The translations under genes were made by a program, and so were the position numbers. A DNA stretch of 64,000 nucleotides from Stomatobaculum longum (GTDB lineage: Bacteria; Bacillota; Clostridia; Lachnospirales; Lachnospiraceae), in NCBI GenBank assembly GCA_000242235.1, contig JH590863.1, forward strand, positions 186,001-250,000, given 5' to 3'. Below the pieces are notes generated by a model. It was not told the origin of the DNA, searched no databases, and saw only the letters and a list, made by a program, of their open reading frames with translations. This document shows, piece by piece, positions 25,670 to 34,913 of this stretch (positions within the stretch are counted from its first letter, which is position 1; every line of letters begins with the position of its first letter).

Positions 25670-26731
25670 TTATCTGCTCTGGGTCCAGATACCGCTGTTG
25701 TCAACGTAGTAGCGGTTGTTGTCAACCCACTGGTTGGTCAGCATCTTGCCGAGGTTGCTGCCGTTCTCGGTGCTGAGCCAGTACCACTTGCCGGTGAAGC
25801 GGCTCTTCAGCCAGCCGGTCTGCATGTAGCCGGCCTTGTTGAAGTAGTACCAGTTGCCGTCAATCTGCTGCCAGTTGTCGGTCGTATAGGAGCGGTCTGC
25901 GTTGCAGTACCACCAGCCGACATTGTCCTTCAGCCATGCGCCCTTGTTGCCGGAGTTCGATCCGTTCGGGCCGGTCTGACCGCCGTTGTTGGAGCCGCCG
26001 TTGTTCGTCTTGCCGCCGAGTGCCGCGAGGATATCGTCATCGACGCTGAACTCATCCGACTCGGTCCAGTTACCTTTCGAGCCGTTGCCGTTGCCGACAA
26101 CCGCGCGGACCTTGACAGTGTAATCGCCCTTGCCGCCCTCACGAATCTGGCTGCGGAAGTCGTAGCTCGTGCCGTTCGTCGTGACCGACTCGCGGATGGT
26201 GTTGTTCCGGTAGAGCTTTACCTCGTACTGCTTTGCGTAGTCTGCCTGATCCCAGGAGACCACCGGGCTGTCATCGTCACCCCAGGAGACATCGCCGACT
26301 TCGAGTGCGTCCTTATCTGTGGAGCCGGTCTTCGGCAGGGTGACCGTGACGGTCATGGCGCTTGCGCTCGTGACAATCTTGCTGACCTCGGCGCCCTTGC
26401 CGCCCTTGTCATTGAGCTTGACATTGCCCTTTGGCGTGCCCTTGAAGGTGAAGTCGCTGTCGGGCTTCAGCTTCAGCGTGACCTTCGGCTTCTTGCCGAA
26501 GTCGGTGTTCGTGATTGAGGTGACCTTGACGCTGTCCACGCCTGCGCTGTCACTCTCGGCGTCAATCTGGCTTGCGGTCATGCCCGGAGAGAGGTCGTAG
26601 TCGAGATCAATCGTGACATTCTGCACAACGCCCTTTGAGGATTTTGCAAAGGCGACGCTTGTCATGCCGAGCAGCATAGCAGCGCTCAGAACAATGGGAG
26701 CCACTTTCTTTAACAGATTCTTCTGCATCAT
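25670..26731 (-). CDS. Secreted protein with C-terminal cell-wall-binding repeats
   Basis: A 353-residue exported protein. The signal peptide is clear (MMQKNLLKK, hydrophobic core, then SVAFAK cleavage region). Residues about 35-210 contain two beta-sandwich or fibronectin-like segments (VTIDLDYDLSPGMTASQI; SWDQADYAKQYEVKLYRNN). A Gly/Asn-rich linker leads to four to five choline-binding-type repeats marked by WWYCNADRSYTTDNWQQIDG and WYYFNKAGYMQTGWLK, which bind wall carbohydrates. Start 26731 follows ACGGAGGAAAC. A second protein of the same plan follows downstream of a terminator at 26978, in opposite order of length, so the locus encodes two related surface proteins. Confidence 0.88.
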   Translation of the reverse strand: MMQKNLLKKVAPIVLSAAMLLGMTSVAFAKSSKGVVQNVTIDLDYDLSPGMTASQIDAESDSAGVDSVKVTSITNTDFGKKPKVTLKLKPDSDFTFKGTPKGNVKLNDKGGKGAEVSKIVTSASAMTVTVTLPKTGSTDKDALEVGDVSWGDDDSPVVSWDQADYAKQYEVKLYRNNTIRESVTTNGTSYDFRSQIREGGKGDYTVKVRAVVGNGNGSKGNWTESDEFSVDDDILAALGGKTNNGGSNNGGQTGPNGSNSGNKGAWLKDNVGWWYCNADRSYTTDNWQQIDGNWYYFNKAGYMQTGWLKSRFTGKWYWLSTENGSNLGKMLTNQWVDNNRYYVDNSGIWTQSR

Positions 26732-26897
26732 TTCTGTTTCCTCCGTTCCGCAGGATTTCCTGCTTGGTAATTTTTCTGTTGACTCTATCCTAAACGATTT
26801 CGGCGGGAAAGAATAGTGGATTTCACTTACGGTTCTCTTACTTTCCTGTAAGAAGATTATCACAAAAATTTAACGGCCTTTGGTGTAACCTTTTCAC

Positions 26898-26934
26898 AAA
26901 AAATGACACCGCGGAAATCGCGATGTCATTTTTT
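26898..26934. terminator. Terminator between the two surface-protein genes
   Basis: Stem AAATGACATCGCG / CGCGATGTCATTT-type hairpin (ATGACACCGCG pairing with CGCGATGTCAT) with A- and T-tracts. It lies upstream of the gene ending at 25670 and has no gene end close by on the plus strand. Confidence 0.7.
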
Positions 26935-26977
26935 AAAAAAGAATATTCGATTCGAAAAAGATTCGGGGTGCGCAGGC

Positions 26978-27802
26978 TTACGGACGCCACTTGCCCGCGT
27001 AGTCCACGAGATAGCCGTCCGGCGTCTGAGCGCTCACGAGCATCTCACCGTTGTAGCCAACATAGTAGTAGACACCCTCTTCGGTTGCGCTCTTAATCCA
27101 GGCATTTGCCCACATAGCGCCGTCGCTGCCCGCATAGTACCACTTATCTCCGACCTGGAACCAGCCGGTCGCCTTCTGACCGTTGTTCAGCACATAGCTC
27201 CAGCCGCCGTTCTCGAGCGACACCCAGTGACCGGTTGCGGCAGCTGTGTTCTGCGCGCCGGTATTCTGTGTGTTGGCAGCCTGGGTCTGTGCGGCAGCAT
27301 TCTGCGCGGCCGTGCTCTGGTTGGCGGCAGTGCTTGCGGCAGCGGAAGTCTTGGTCTCATCCGCATTGCCGCGGTTCTGCTTAATCATCATGATGTCCTC
27401 GGCCGTGATGGTCTCGGCACCCATGGCGGAAGCTGCGCGTCCCTGTCCCTTGGCCTTCTTCTTTGCCGTGACCTGCGCGTAGTAGGTGCCGGCGCCGCGC
27501 TTTAAGACCTTGTCGGTGATGTCGGCCTTTTCCGCCGTATAGCCCGCCGTGACAGCCGTGCCGATCTTGTGCTTCGGCTTCAAATCCGAGGAGCTGTAGA
27601 GCTGCACCGTGTAGCTTGTGCGGCTGTCGCCGACCGACCAGTTGACATAGACGCGGTCGTTCGAGACATCAAAGGAGACATCGCTGACCGAATAGTCCTG
27701 CGGGTCGTCATCTTCCGTCCGCGCAAAGCTCACAGCACCCTGTGAGAGCGTCATCGCGAGGCAGAGGAACAGGGCAGTTGCCCGTTTCAGTCGTTTCATC
27801 AT
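26978..27802 (-). CDS. Secreted cell-wall-binding repeat protein
   Basis: A 274-residue exported protein organised like its neighbour: signal peptide (MMKRLKRATALFLCLAMTL, cleavage near VSFA), a fibronectin-like segment (VSFDVSNDRVYVNWSVGDS, about 40-115), a long Ala/Gln/Thr/Asn linker (about 145-190) and C-terminal wall-binding repeats (GWSYVLNNGQKATGWFQVGD, KWYYAGSDGAMWANAWI). Start at 27802 with GGAGGTATTTT upstream. The sensor kinase gene lies upstream on the same strand about 90 bp away; a link in regulation is possible but not evident. Confidence 0.87.
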   Translation of the reverse strand: MMKRLKRATALFLCLAMTLSQGAVSFARTEDDDPQDYSVSDVSFDVSNDRVYVNWSVGDSRTSYTVQLYSSSDLKPKHKIGTAVTAGYTAEKADITDKVLKRGAGTYYAQVTAKKKAKGQGRAASAMGAETITAEDIMMIKQNRGNADETKTSAAASTAANQSTAAQNAAAQTQAANTQNTGAQNTAAATGHWVSLENGGWSYVLNNGQKATGWFQVGDKWYYAGSDGAMWANAWIKSATEEGVYYYVGYNGEMLVSAQTPDGYLVDYAGKWRP

Positions 27803-27890
27803 AAAATACCTCCGAATTCTAAAAACTTCTATATAGCGAGTATAGCACAGCAAGCTTACGAATTCCTTACGACAGAATGACGATTCCCTG

Positions 27891-29318
27891 TCAGTGGCGC
27901 AGGTTTTTTTCGTCAGCTTTCGGCAGTGTGAAGACAAAACGGCTGCCGCCCTCTGTGCGCTGCGTCGCTTCCAGACTCTCACCGTGCGCGAGCATGACCT
28001 CCCGCGCAATCGCGAGGCCGAGCCCCGCGCCCATTTTGTCCTTTCCGCGAGAGCGGTCGCCCTTAAAGAAGCGGTCAAAGATGCGGGACAAGTCCTCGTC
28101 CGGAATACCGATGCCGCTGTCGCTGACCGAGATCTCCATGCGACTTCGGCGCTCCGTGCAGGCAATCTCGATCTCGCTGTTCTCCGGCGAAAACTTGATT
28201 GCGTTGTCGGTGAGATTATAGAGGACCTGCTGGATGCGCAGGGCGTCGGCATAGACAAAACTCTGTTCCTCGGCGAAGAGGAGGGAGATGTGAATATGCT
28301 TTGCTTTGCACTGGGGTTCAAAGCTCTCGACTGTGGCGCGAATCAGCGCATTCAGCTCAAAGACGCTTCTGTGTAGCGTCTGTCCGGGATTCAGGGTGTT
28401 GAGACGCAGCATGTTTTCCGTGAGCTTGGAGAGGCGCTCGCTCTCGGCGATGACGCGCCGCATGTACTTTTCCCGCTGTTCGGGCGGAATGGTGCCGTCC
28501 AGAATCGCCTCGGAGAAGCCCTTGATCGAAGTCAAGGGCGAGCGGAAATCGTGGGACACATTGGCGATAAAACGCCGCTCATCTTCCTCGAGTCGCGCGA
28601 GCTTTTCCGCCATCCCGTTCATGGTTGTCGCGAGATAGCCCATCTCATCCTCGGCGCGCACCGGAATCCGGTGGGTCAGGTTGCCGTCGGCAAATTGGCG
28701 GGCGCCCTCGGTGATTGCGGCGAGCGGCCGGTATACCGCAAAGTGAAAAATAAAGAGGAAGGTGAGGGATAGCAGAAAGACAATACCGTAACTGATATAG
28801 ACCAGATTCAGAATCTGCATCGCATCTTCCCGGACATAGTTCATCCGGAGATGAATCACGACATAGCCGTAGGTCCGGTAATTGCCCGTGATCGGTGCGG
28901 AGACACTGAGGACGGTCTCCGGGAAGGAGCCGAAGTAGGAGCCGACCGTATAGGAACGATTGCCGGTCGCGGTCGGATCGAAATCCGGTATGGTGCGGCC
29001 GTCCCAGCTGTGCGCGGAGTCAATGACAATCGCGCCGTTTTTGTCCATAATCCAGATTTCCGCCCGCAGAAAGGTGGAGACAGCTTCGAGCTGCGGGTAG
29101 GCGCTCTGGAGCGGCAGCGCCTTGCCGTCGTAGACACCCGAGTAGGCGGCGGCAATCAGATTCGCCTCGTCGTAAAGCGTGCGCGCGCGGCTCTTAATCA
29201 GATAATTTTCCGTGAGACGCGCGGAGAGCGTCGAGACCGCGAGAAAGCCCGCGACGCCAAAGAGCAGATAACCGAGCAGAAATTTTAAGTAGAGAGAGCG
29301 GCGTATGAACTTCATCAT
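27891..29318 (-). CDS. Two-component sensor histidine kinase
   Basis: Membrane kinase of 475 residues. Two membrane spans (about 10-30 and 175-200) frame an extracellular sensor region. A HAMP linker (VYRPLAAITEGARQFADGNL) leads to the dimerisation box FIANVSHDFRSPLTSIKGF, whose His is the phosphoacceptor, and an ATPase domain with N box NLTDNAIKFSPEN, G1 box DSGIGIPDED and G2 box GAGLGLAIA. Its start overlaps the stop of the response regulator gene upstream by four bases, so the pair is coupled. The signal is unknown; placement next to surface-protein genes and far from transporters does not settle it. Confidence 0.95.
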   Translation of the reverse strand: MMKFIRRSLYLKFLLGYLLFGVAGFLAVSTLSARLTENYLIKSRARTLYDEANLIAAAYSGVYDGKALPLQSAYPQLEAVSTFLRAEIWIMDKNGAIVIDSAHSWDGRTIPDFDPTATGNRSYTVGSYFGSFPETVLSVSAPITGNYRTYGYVVIHLRMNYVREDAMQILNLVYISYGIVFLLSLTFLFIFHFAVYRPLAAITEGARQFADGNLTHRIPVRAEDEMGYLATTMNGMAEKLARLEEDERRFIANVSHDFRSPLTSIKGFSEAILDGTIPPEQREKYMRRVIAESERLSKLTENMLRLNTLNPGQTLHRSVFELNALIRATVESFEPQCKAKHIHISLLFAEEQSFVYADALRIQQVLYNLTDNAIKFSPENSEIEIACTERRSRMEISVSDSGIGIPDEDLSRIFDRFFKGDRSRGKDKMGAGLGLAIAREVMLAHGESLEATQRTEGGSRFVFTLPKADEKNLRH

Positions 29319-30019
29319 GCGCGGAGGTCGAATTTATAGCCGACGCCCCAGACGGTGGCGATGGACCAGCTCGGCTTATCCTTCAGCTTCTCGCGGAGGC
29401 GCTTGATGTGCACATCGACGGTGCGGGTATCGCCCGCATACTCATAGCCCCAGATATGGTCCAGGAGCTGCTCGCGCGTAAAGACCTGGTTCGGGTGGGA
29501 GGCGATAAAGTAGAGGAGTTCAAGCTCTTTCGGCGGCATTTCGACCGGGCGTCCCTCATAGCGGACAGCGTAGTTCGTGAGGCTGATCTCCAAATCCTCG
29601 CAGCGCACTACATCCGTGTCGGTGCGGGCGGGCGGGGCAGCTTCCTGCGGCCGGTAGCGGCGCAGCACAGCGCGGACGCGCGCGACCAGTTCCTTCGGCT
29701 CGAAGGGCTTTATGATATAGTCGTCGGCGCCGAGCTCGAGTCCGAGCACCTTGTCAAAGACCTCTCCCTTTGCCGAGAGCATAATGACAGGCGTCTGGGC
29801 ACTCTTTCGAATCTCGCGACATACCTGGTAGCCGTCGACATGCGGCAGCATGAGATCCAGGAGCACGAGATCCGGGGAGAGTGAGTGAAAGAGCGAGAGT
29901 GCCGCCGCGCCGTCCGGCGCAATGTGCGTCTCGAAACATTCTTTTTCCAGGTAGAGGGAGATGAGTTCCGCAATATTTTCGTCGTCGTCGACAATCAGTA
30001 TTTTCTGTTTTCCTGCCAA
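29315..30019 (-). CDS. OmpR/PhoB family response regulator
   Basis: A 234-residue partner of the adjacent kinase. The receiver domain has the acidic pair in ILIVDDDENI, the phosphoacceptor Asp near residue 55 in LVLLDLMLPHVDG and the conserved Lys in DDYIIKPFEPKELVARV. The DNA-binding winged helix has LTPKELELLYFI-like sequence (here MPPKELELLYFIASHPNQVF) and HIWGYEYAGDTRTVDVHI. It is transcribed from downstream of mutS2 with only 19 bp between them, so mutS2 may be in the same unit. Confidence 0.95.
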   Translation of the reverse strand: MAGKQKILIVDDDENIAELISLYLEKECFETHIAPDGAAALSLFHSLSPDLVLLDLMLPHVDGYQVCREIRKSAQTPVIMLSAKGEVFDKVLGLELGADDYIIKPFEPKELVARVRAVLRRYRPQEAAPPARTDTDVVRCEDLEISLTNYAVRYEGRPVEMPPKELELLYFIASHPNQVFTREQLLDHIWGYEYAGDTRTVDVHIKRLREKLKDKPSWSIATVWGVGYKFDLRA

Positions 30020-30038
30020 AGAGACTCCTTTCTGCGGG

Positions 30039-32405
30039 TCAGCGGAAGGTGACCACGGTCACGGCCTCGCCGCCGTCGTCAAAATGGGCATCTTCGAATT
30101 TCTTGACATAGGGCTGCTTTTTGAGCCAGGCGAGCACACCTTTTTTCAGTGCGCCGGTGCCGCGGCCATGAATCACGCGGACCGAGTTCAGGTGTGCGAG
30201 GAGGGCGTCGTCCAGGTACTTGTCGAGCTCCCCGAGTGCCTCATCGACCGTCTTGCCGATCAAATTGATTTCGGGGGAGATGTGGGAGGCCTTGCCGAAG
30301 GTCGGCGCTGCACCGCTGTAGCCGCGCTTTGCGCCCTTTGCGCTTGCCGCTTCCTCCTCAATCAGGACTACATCGTCCGCGGAAACCTGCGTGCGAAGCA
30401 CGCCCATGCGGACAAAGAGACGGTTATTTTTATCCGGCAGCGTCGAGACAATGGCATCGTGGTCCATGCTGAGCACGCGGACCGAGTCGCCAATGTGGAG
30501 CACCGCGGGCTTTGCCGCTTTGACGGCCTCCTTTTTCGGCGCGGTCTTTTCGACCGCCTTTAACCTTTCGCGGAGGCCGGTGCGCTCTTTTTCGAGTTCG
30601 CGGAGCAGACCGGAGTCCGCGCTCAGGCGGTTGATGCGCCGTATGCTCTGATCGGCGCTCTCTTTCGCTTCGGCGAGAATGCGCTCGGCTTCGGCGCGTG
30701 CCTTCTCGAGAATGCGCTCTTTGCGTTCGTCGAGGTTTTGATCTGCCTTTTCGTGCCGGGTCTTCAACTCTTCAATCTCGGTCCGGTACGCGAGGATTTC
30801 CTTCCGCTCGGCCTCAATCGTGCGGCGATCCGCTTCGAGACGGGTGAGGAGATCCTCAAAGGCCGCATCGTTCTGCTCGATGTGCGTCTTTGCCTCCTCA
30901 ATGATGTAATCCGGGAGTCCGAGTTTTTTGGAAATCGCAAACGCGTTACTCTTGCCCGGAATACCGATTAAGAGTCGGTAGGTCGGGCGGAGTGTCGCGA
31001 CATCGAATTCACAGCTTGCGTTTTCGACGCCCTTCGTAGAGAGCGCGTAGACTTTCAATTCGCTGTAGTGCGTGGTCGCGACCGTCCGCGCGCCGATATT
31101 CTGTAAGAACGACAGAATCGCAATCGCGAGCGCCGCGCCCTCGGTCGGATCTGTGCCGGCGCCGAGCTCGTCGAAGAGGCAGAGCGCATCGCTGTCTGCA
31201 GACGCTAGAATCTCGACCACATTTTTCATGTGCCCCGAGAAAGTCGAGAGCGACTGCTCTATGCTCTGCTCGTCGCCGATGTCCGCAAAGACATCGCGGA
31301 ATACGGCGAGGCGGCTCCCCTGAAACGCCGGGATGTGGAGTCCGGCCTGCCCCATCAGCGTAAACAGTCCCATGGTTTTCAGGGAGACTGTCTTGCCGCC
31401 GGTGTTCGGTCCCGTGATGATGAGGAGCGTGAAGTCTTCGCCAATCCGTATGCTGATCGGCACCACCTTGTCCCGCGGAATCAGCGGATGGCGGCCGTCT
31501 TTGATTTCGACAATGCGCTCGGTGTTAAAGAGCGGCTTCGAGGCCTGCATCGAAGAGGCGAGCCGCGCCTTCGCAAAGACAAAGTCAAGTGCGGCGAGTA
31601 TTTTCTGGTTTGCGAGCAGAGCAGCGGTGCAGGGCGTGAGAAGCGCGCTGAGCGCCGCGAGAATTTTTGTGATTTCCTGCTGCTCGGCAATGACCAGCTC
31701 GCGGTATTCGTTGTTCAGGCGCACGGCGACAAGCGGCTCGATGAAAACGGTCGAGCCGGTGGAACTCTGGTCGTGCACCACGCCCGGAAGTTTCGACTTG
31801 TACTCGCTTTTCACGGCGAGACAGTAGCTGCCGTTACGCATGGTCACGATGGTATCCATGAGATAGCTCTTGTGGCGGTTGATTTCCTCCTGCAAAGCGC
31901 TGTGCATGCGCTCGTCGGCCGTCTTCATCTGCCGCCGGATGCGCGAAAGCTCGGCGCTCGCCGTGTCGGCGACCAGCTCCTCCGAGAGGATGCAGTGCTT
32001 CAGTTCCCGCTTTTCTTTCGGGAGCGGGGAGAGCGCCGTGAAAGAGGCTTCGAGTGCGTCGGGATCCGGCTCCGCTTCTTCGTGCGCGCCGTAATTCCGG
32101 GCTCGCTCGCTTAAGTCGAGCAGCGTGCTGATGGCGTAGAGCTCGGAAGTGCTGAGAGTTCCGCCGACATCGAGGCGCTTCACCGAGGCGCTCACATCGC
32201 GGAGTCCCGATAGGCGCAATTCGCCCTTCATGCGGATGCGGGAGAGCGCAGCCTCGGTCTCCGCCTGGGCGCGCTCTATCTCCGGGAGATCGGTCATGGG
32301 TACAAGGGCGTGACACAGCGCTTTTCCGGGTGCGCTCACGGCTCTTTCCGCAAGCAGGGCAATGATTTTATCAAATTCCAAAGTATGTAGGGTTTTGCTG
32401 TTCAT
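30039..32405 (-). CDS. mutS2: Endonuclease MutS2
   Basis: MutS2 family ATPase of 788 residues acting in suppression of recombination and, in Bacillus, rescue of collided ribosomes. It lacks the mismatch-reading N-terminal domain of MutS. The core ATPase has Walker A GPNTGGKTVSLKT and Walker B LFDELGAGTDPTEG, followed by a coiled-coil rich in Glu/Arg (about 520-640), a KOW-like segment and the C-terminal Smr nuclease domain with VIHGRGTGALKKGV. Start 32405 is an ATG. Length and order of domains match the family. Confidence 0.96.
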   Translation of the reverse strand: MNSKTLHTLEFDKIIALLAERAVSAPGKALCHALVPMTDLPEIERAQAETEAALSRIRMKGELRLSGLRDVSASVKRLDVGGTLSTSELYAISTLLDLSERARNYGAHEEAEPDPDALEASFTALSPLPKEKRELKHCILSEELVADTASAELSRIRRQMKTADERMHSALQEEINRHKSYLMDTIVTMRNGSYCLAVKSEYKSKLPGVVHDQSSTGSTVFIEPLVAVRLNNEYRELVIAEQQEITKILAALSALLTPCTAALLANQKILAALDFVFAKARLASSMQASKPLFNTERIVEIKDGRHPLIPRDKVVPISIRIGEDFTLLIITGPNTGGKTVSLKTMGLFTLMGQAGLHIPAFQGSRLAVFRDVFADIGDEQSIEQSLSTFSGHMKNVVEILASADSDALCLFDELGAGTDPTEGAALAIAILSFLQNIGARTVATTHYSELKVYALSTKGVENASCEFDVATLRPTYRLLIGIPGKSNAFAISKKLGLPDYIIEEAKTHIEQNDAAFEDLLTRLEADRRTIEAERKEILAYRTEIEELKTRHEKADQNLDERKERILEKARAEAERILAEAKESADQSIRRINRLSADSGLLRELEKERTGLRERLKAVEKTAPKKEAVKAAKPAVLHIGDSVRVLSMDHDAIVSTLPDKNNRLFVRMGVLRTQVSADDVVLIEEEAASAKGAKRGYSGAAPTFGKASHISPEINLIGKTVDEALGELDKYLDDALLAHLNSVRVIHGRGTGALKKGVLAWLKKQPYVKKFEDAHFDDGGEAVTVVTFR

Positions 32406-32546
32406 GCGTTGGATTCATCCGTTTCTTCCGCCGTTCGGCAGAGTAGGTATCGCTTTGGTTACGGCTTTGATTTTAATAGAGAAAACTTTTCCTGATACAG
32501 TATAGCACAAACTACGGCGCGCGTTTCGGATGCTCGGCTTTTATGG

Positions 32547-32552
32547 TATACT
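32547..32552 (+). promoter_or_regulatory. Extended -10 promoter for the HtrA-like gene
   Basis: TGGTATACT lies 32 bp ahead of the start codon at 32585, with CGGAGGGAG between them. It is divergent from mutS2. Confidence 0.5.
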
Positions 32553-32584
32553 AAGCATTAATATAGTACGGCGGAGGGAGTTTT

Positions 32585-33895
32585 ATGCAGGAAGATGAGT
32601 TTATCACACAGCATATCGCCGAGAAAAAGCAAAAGAGAAAAAAGCTGATGGAACTCGCCGGGAAAGCGGCGCTTGCCGGGGCGGGTTTTGCGCTCGGCGC
32701 TGCAGCCATCACCTGTGTCACCTGCCCGATACTCGCAAAAAAGTGGCGGCAGAGTACGGAAAAAAACAGCGTCAAAATCGAGCGGGACGAGAGCCGGGGC
32801 GAGGGAGAGTCGCGCGAGCAGCTGAGCTCTCCCGCGGAGGCCGAGTCCGGCAGCGGAGAAGTGAACGGGGAGGCCGAGAATCAGAACATCCGGGAACAGG
32901 TCGAACAGGCCATAGAGAACCGGGACTACACGCTCAGCGATATCCGCCAGATGGCGGGAACGCTCCGGAAACAGGCCGACAGCGCCGATGCCGCCGTGGT
33001 CTCCGTGACGCATGAGCAGGCCGAACGGGACTGGTTTAACAATGCGCTCGAGAGTTCGGAGAACTACGCGGGGCTTGCGGTCGCAAAGACGGAGAGCGAG
33101 CTCTTATTTCTCACGACGACCGCTGCGGTGGAGGGCACCGACACGGTGACAGTCACCTTTGCCCGCGGCGATCGGATGAGCGCGACTGTCAAACTGCGGG
33201 ACAGTGCGACCCATCTTGCGGTGCTCTCGCTCCCGATTACGGATGCGAACCGGGACAGTCTCGCAAAGCAGGCCGTGATTCCCTTCGGCAATTCCTACCG
33301 CCTGAAGCGCGGCGATCTTCTGTTCCTGATCGGCTCCCCGCTCGGCATGATTCACTCGGTGAAGTACGGCTTTCTCTCGAATGTCCGGACCAATGTGAGT
33401 GTGATGGACGGCTATGCGACCGTTTACCTGCCGGATGTGAGCGGAGACGCGGCGTCCGGCACCTGGGTCTTAAATGCGGACGGCGAGCTGGTCGGCTGGA
33501 TGACAGACCTCTTCTCCGAGACGGAGGGACAGAGCAGCACGGCGATCCTCGGAATCTCGGATTTAAAGCCCATGATCGAGCGGATGATGAACGGGAAGGA
33601 AACGGCGAAGCTCGGCATTTACGGCAGACAGGTCGGCACCACGCAGCGCGAACAGGGAATGCCGGCGGGCGTCTACATCTCCCGCGTCGAACCGAACGCA
33701 CCGGCCTATGCGGCGGGCGTGCAGCCGGGGGACATTCTGATTTCGCTCGGCGACAGCAAAATCGAGACCATGCGCGACCTCGAAGGCGCGCTGGAAAAAA
33801 GTGCGAAGGGGGAGAGCGTGCGCTTAACCCTGATGCGAAACGGCAGAGAGAAGTATGAGACCATCTCGGTCACCGCGACACTTGCGGGCAGATAA
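32585..33895 (+). CDS. HtrA/DegP-like membrane protein with degenerate protease site and PDZ
   Basis: A 436-residue protein of the S1C (HtrA) family by fold: a membrane segment near 25-50, an acidic linker, a trypsin-like domain (about 135-330) and a C-terminal PDZ domain (GVYISRVEPNAPAYAAGVQP, DILISLGD). Two of three catalytic residues appear lost. The His segment of the family, LTNNHVVEG, is here LTTTAAVEG; the Asp segment, RTDLAVL, is here ATHLAVL; the Ser region reads AASGTWVLNADGELVG in place of GNSGGPLVN, so a Ser may remain. Proteolysis is therefore unlikely and a peptide-binding or chaperone-like role is inferred. Start ATG 32585 has CGGAGGGAG. Same strand as yhaM downstream. Confidence 0.82.
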   Translation: MQEDEFITQHIAEKKQKRKKLMELAGKAALAGAGFALGAAAITCVTCPILAKKWRQSTEKNSVKIERDESRGEGESREQLSSPAEAESGSGEVNGEAENQNIREQVEQAIENRDYTLSDIRQMAGTLRKQADSADAAVVSVTHEQAERDWFNNALESSENYAGLAVAKTESELLFLTTTAAVEGTDTVTVTFARGDRMSATVKLRDSATHLAVLSLPITDANRDSLAKQAVIPFGNSYRLKRGDLLFLIGSPLGMIHSVKYGFLSNVRTNVSVMDGYATVYLPDVSGDAASGTWVLNADGELVGWMTDLFSETEGQSSTAILGISDLKPMIERMMNGKETAKLGIYGRQVGTTQREQGMPAGVYISRVEPNAPAYAAGVQPGDILISLGDSKIETMRDLEGALEKSAKGESVRLTLMRNGREKYETISVTATLAGR

Positions 33896-33918
33896 AGGCA
33901 AACCAGAAAGGACACACT

Positions 33919-34872
33919 ATGAAATATATCGACGCACTCCGGGAGAACACCCATATTTCGGAGGTTTATCTCTGCCAGCAAAAGGCGACCTATCTCACGA
34001 AGAGCGGCAAGGAGTACGAAAGTCTGCAGCTCCGCGATAAGACAGGTGTGGTCGACGCAAAAATCTGGGAGCCCGGAAATCCCGGCATCGGCGACTTCGA
34101 TGAGCTCGACTATGTCGCAATCGATGCGGATGTGATTCTCTACAACAACAAGCTGCAGCTCAAAATAAGCCGCATTCGCCGCGCCAATGAGGGCGAGTAT
34201 AACCCGGGCGACTACATGCCGGTCTCTAATCGGGACAACAACGAGATGTATGCGGAACTCCTGGCACAGATTCAGTCGGTGCAGGACAGCTACCTGCAGA
34301 CGCTGCTCCGCGCTTTTTTTGTGGACGATGCTGCCTTTGTGAAGCGTTTCCGCCTGAGCTCGGCGGCGAAGTCCGTGCACCACGGCTTTATCGGCGGCCT
34401 CATGGAGCACACGTTAAGTGTCGCAAGACTCTGCGACTACTACTGTAAGAACTACCCCATTCTGAACCGGGACCTCCTGATTACCGCGGCCCTCTGTCAC
34501 GACATCGGCAAGACCCGCGAGCTCTCGGCTTTTCCGGAGAATGCCTACACCGACGAGGGACAGCTGCTCGGTCACATTGTGATCGGCTGCGAGATGATCG
34601 CGGCGGCAATCGCAAAGATTCCGAACTTCCCCGAGAAGCGCGCGGCCGAACTTCGGCACTGCATTGTCGCGCACCACGGCGAGCTGGAATTCGGCTCCCC
34701 GAAGAAGCCCGCACTGATTGAGGCCATGGCCTTGAATCTCGCGGACAATACCGACGCAAAGATGGAGACCTTTATGGAACTCCTGAATGCCGCCGGGGCA
34801 AATAACGGCTGGCTCGGGTTTAATCGCTTCTTGGACAGCAACCTGAGAAAGACCTCCGAGAGCGGCGTATAA
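33919..34872 (+). CDS. yhaM: 3'-5' exoribonuclease YhaM family protein
   Basis: A 317-residue nuclease with an N-terminal OB-fold (DKTGVVDAKIWEPGN, about 10-100) and a C-terminal HD domain (about 155-285). Metal ligands are visible in VHHGFIGGLMEHTLSVARL, AALCHDIGKTREL and HCIVAHHGELEFGSP. This is the arrangement of YhaM, a 3'-5' exonuclease degrading RNA and DNA ends in Firmicutes. Start ATG 33919 follows AGAAAGGAC. Followed by rlmD after 41 bp. Confidence 0.93.
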   Translation: MKYIDALRENTHISEVYLCQQKATYLTKSGKEYESLQLRDKTGVVDAKIWEPGNPGIGDFDELDYVAIDADVILYNNKLQLKISRIRRANEGEYNPGDYMPVSNRDNNEMYAELLAQIQSVQDSYLQTLLRAFFVDDAAFVKRFRLSSAAKSVHHGFIGGLMEHTLSVARLCDYYCKNYPILNRDLLITAALCHDIGKTRELSAFPENAYTDEGQLLGHIVIGCEMIAAAIAKIPNFPEKRAAELRHCIVAHHGELEFGSPKKPALIEAMALNLADNTDAKMETFMELLNAAGANNGWLGFNRFLDSNLRKTSESGV

Positions 34873-34913
34873 GTGCGGAAGAATGCGCTGAGAAGAGAGA
34901 AAGAGAAGACCGC

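Noticed and set aside
25232-26518. 428-codon plus-strand open frame across the terminator and the surface-protein gene
   Set aside because: It reads through a terminator and the antisense of a signal-peptide-bearing gene; Val/Ala-rich without motifs.
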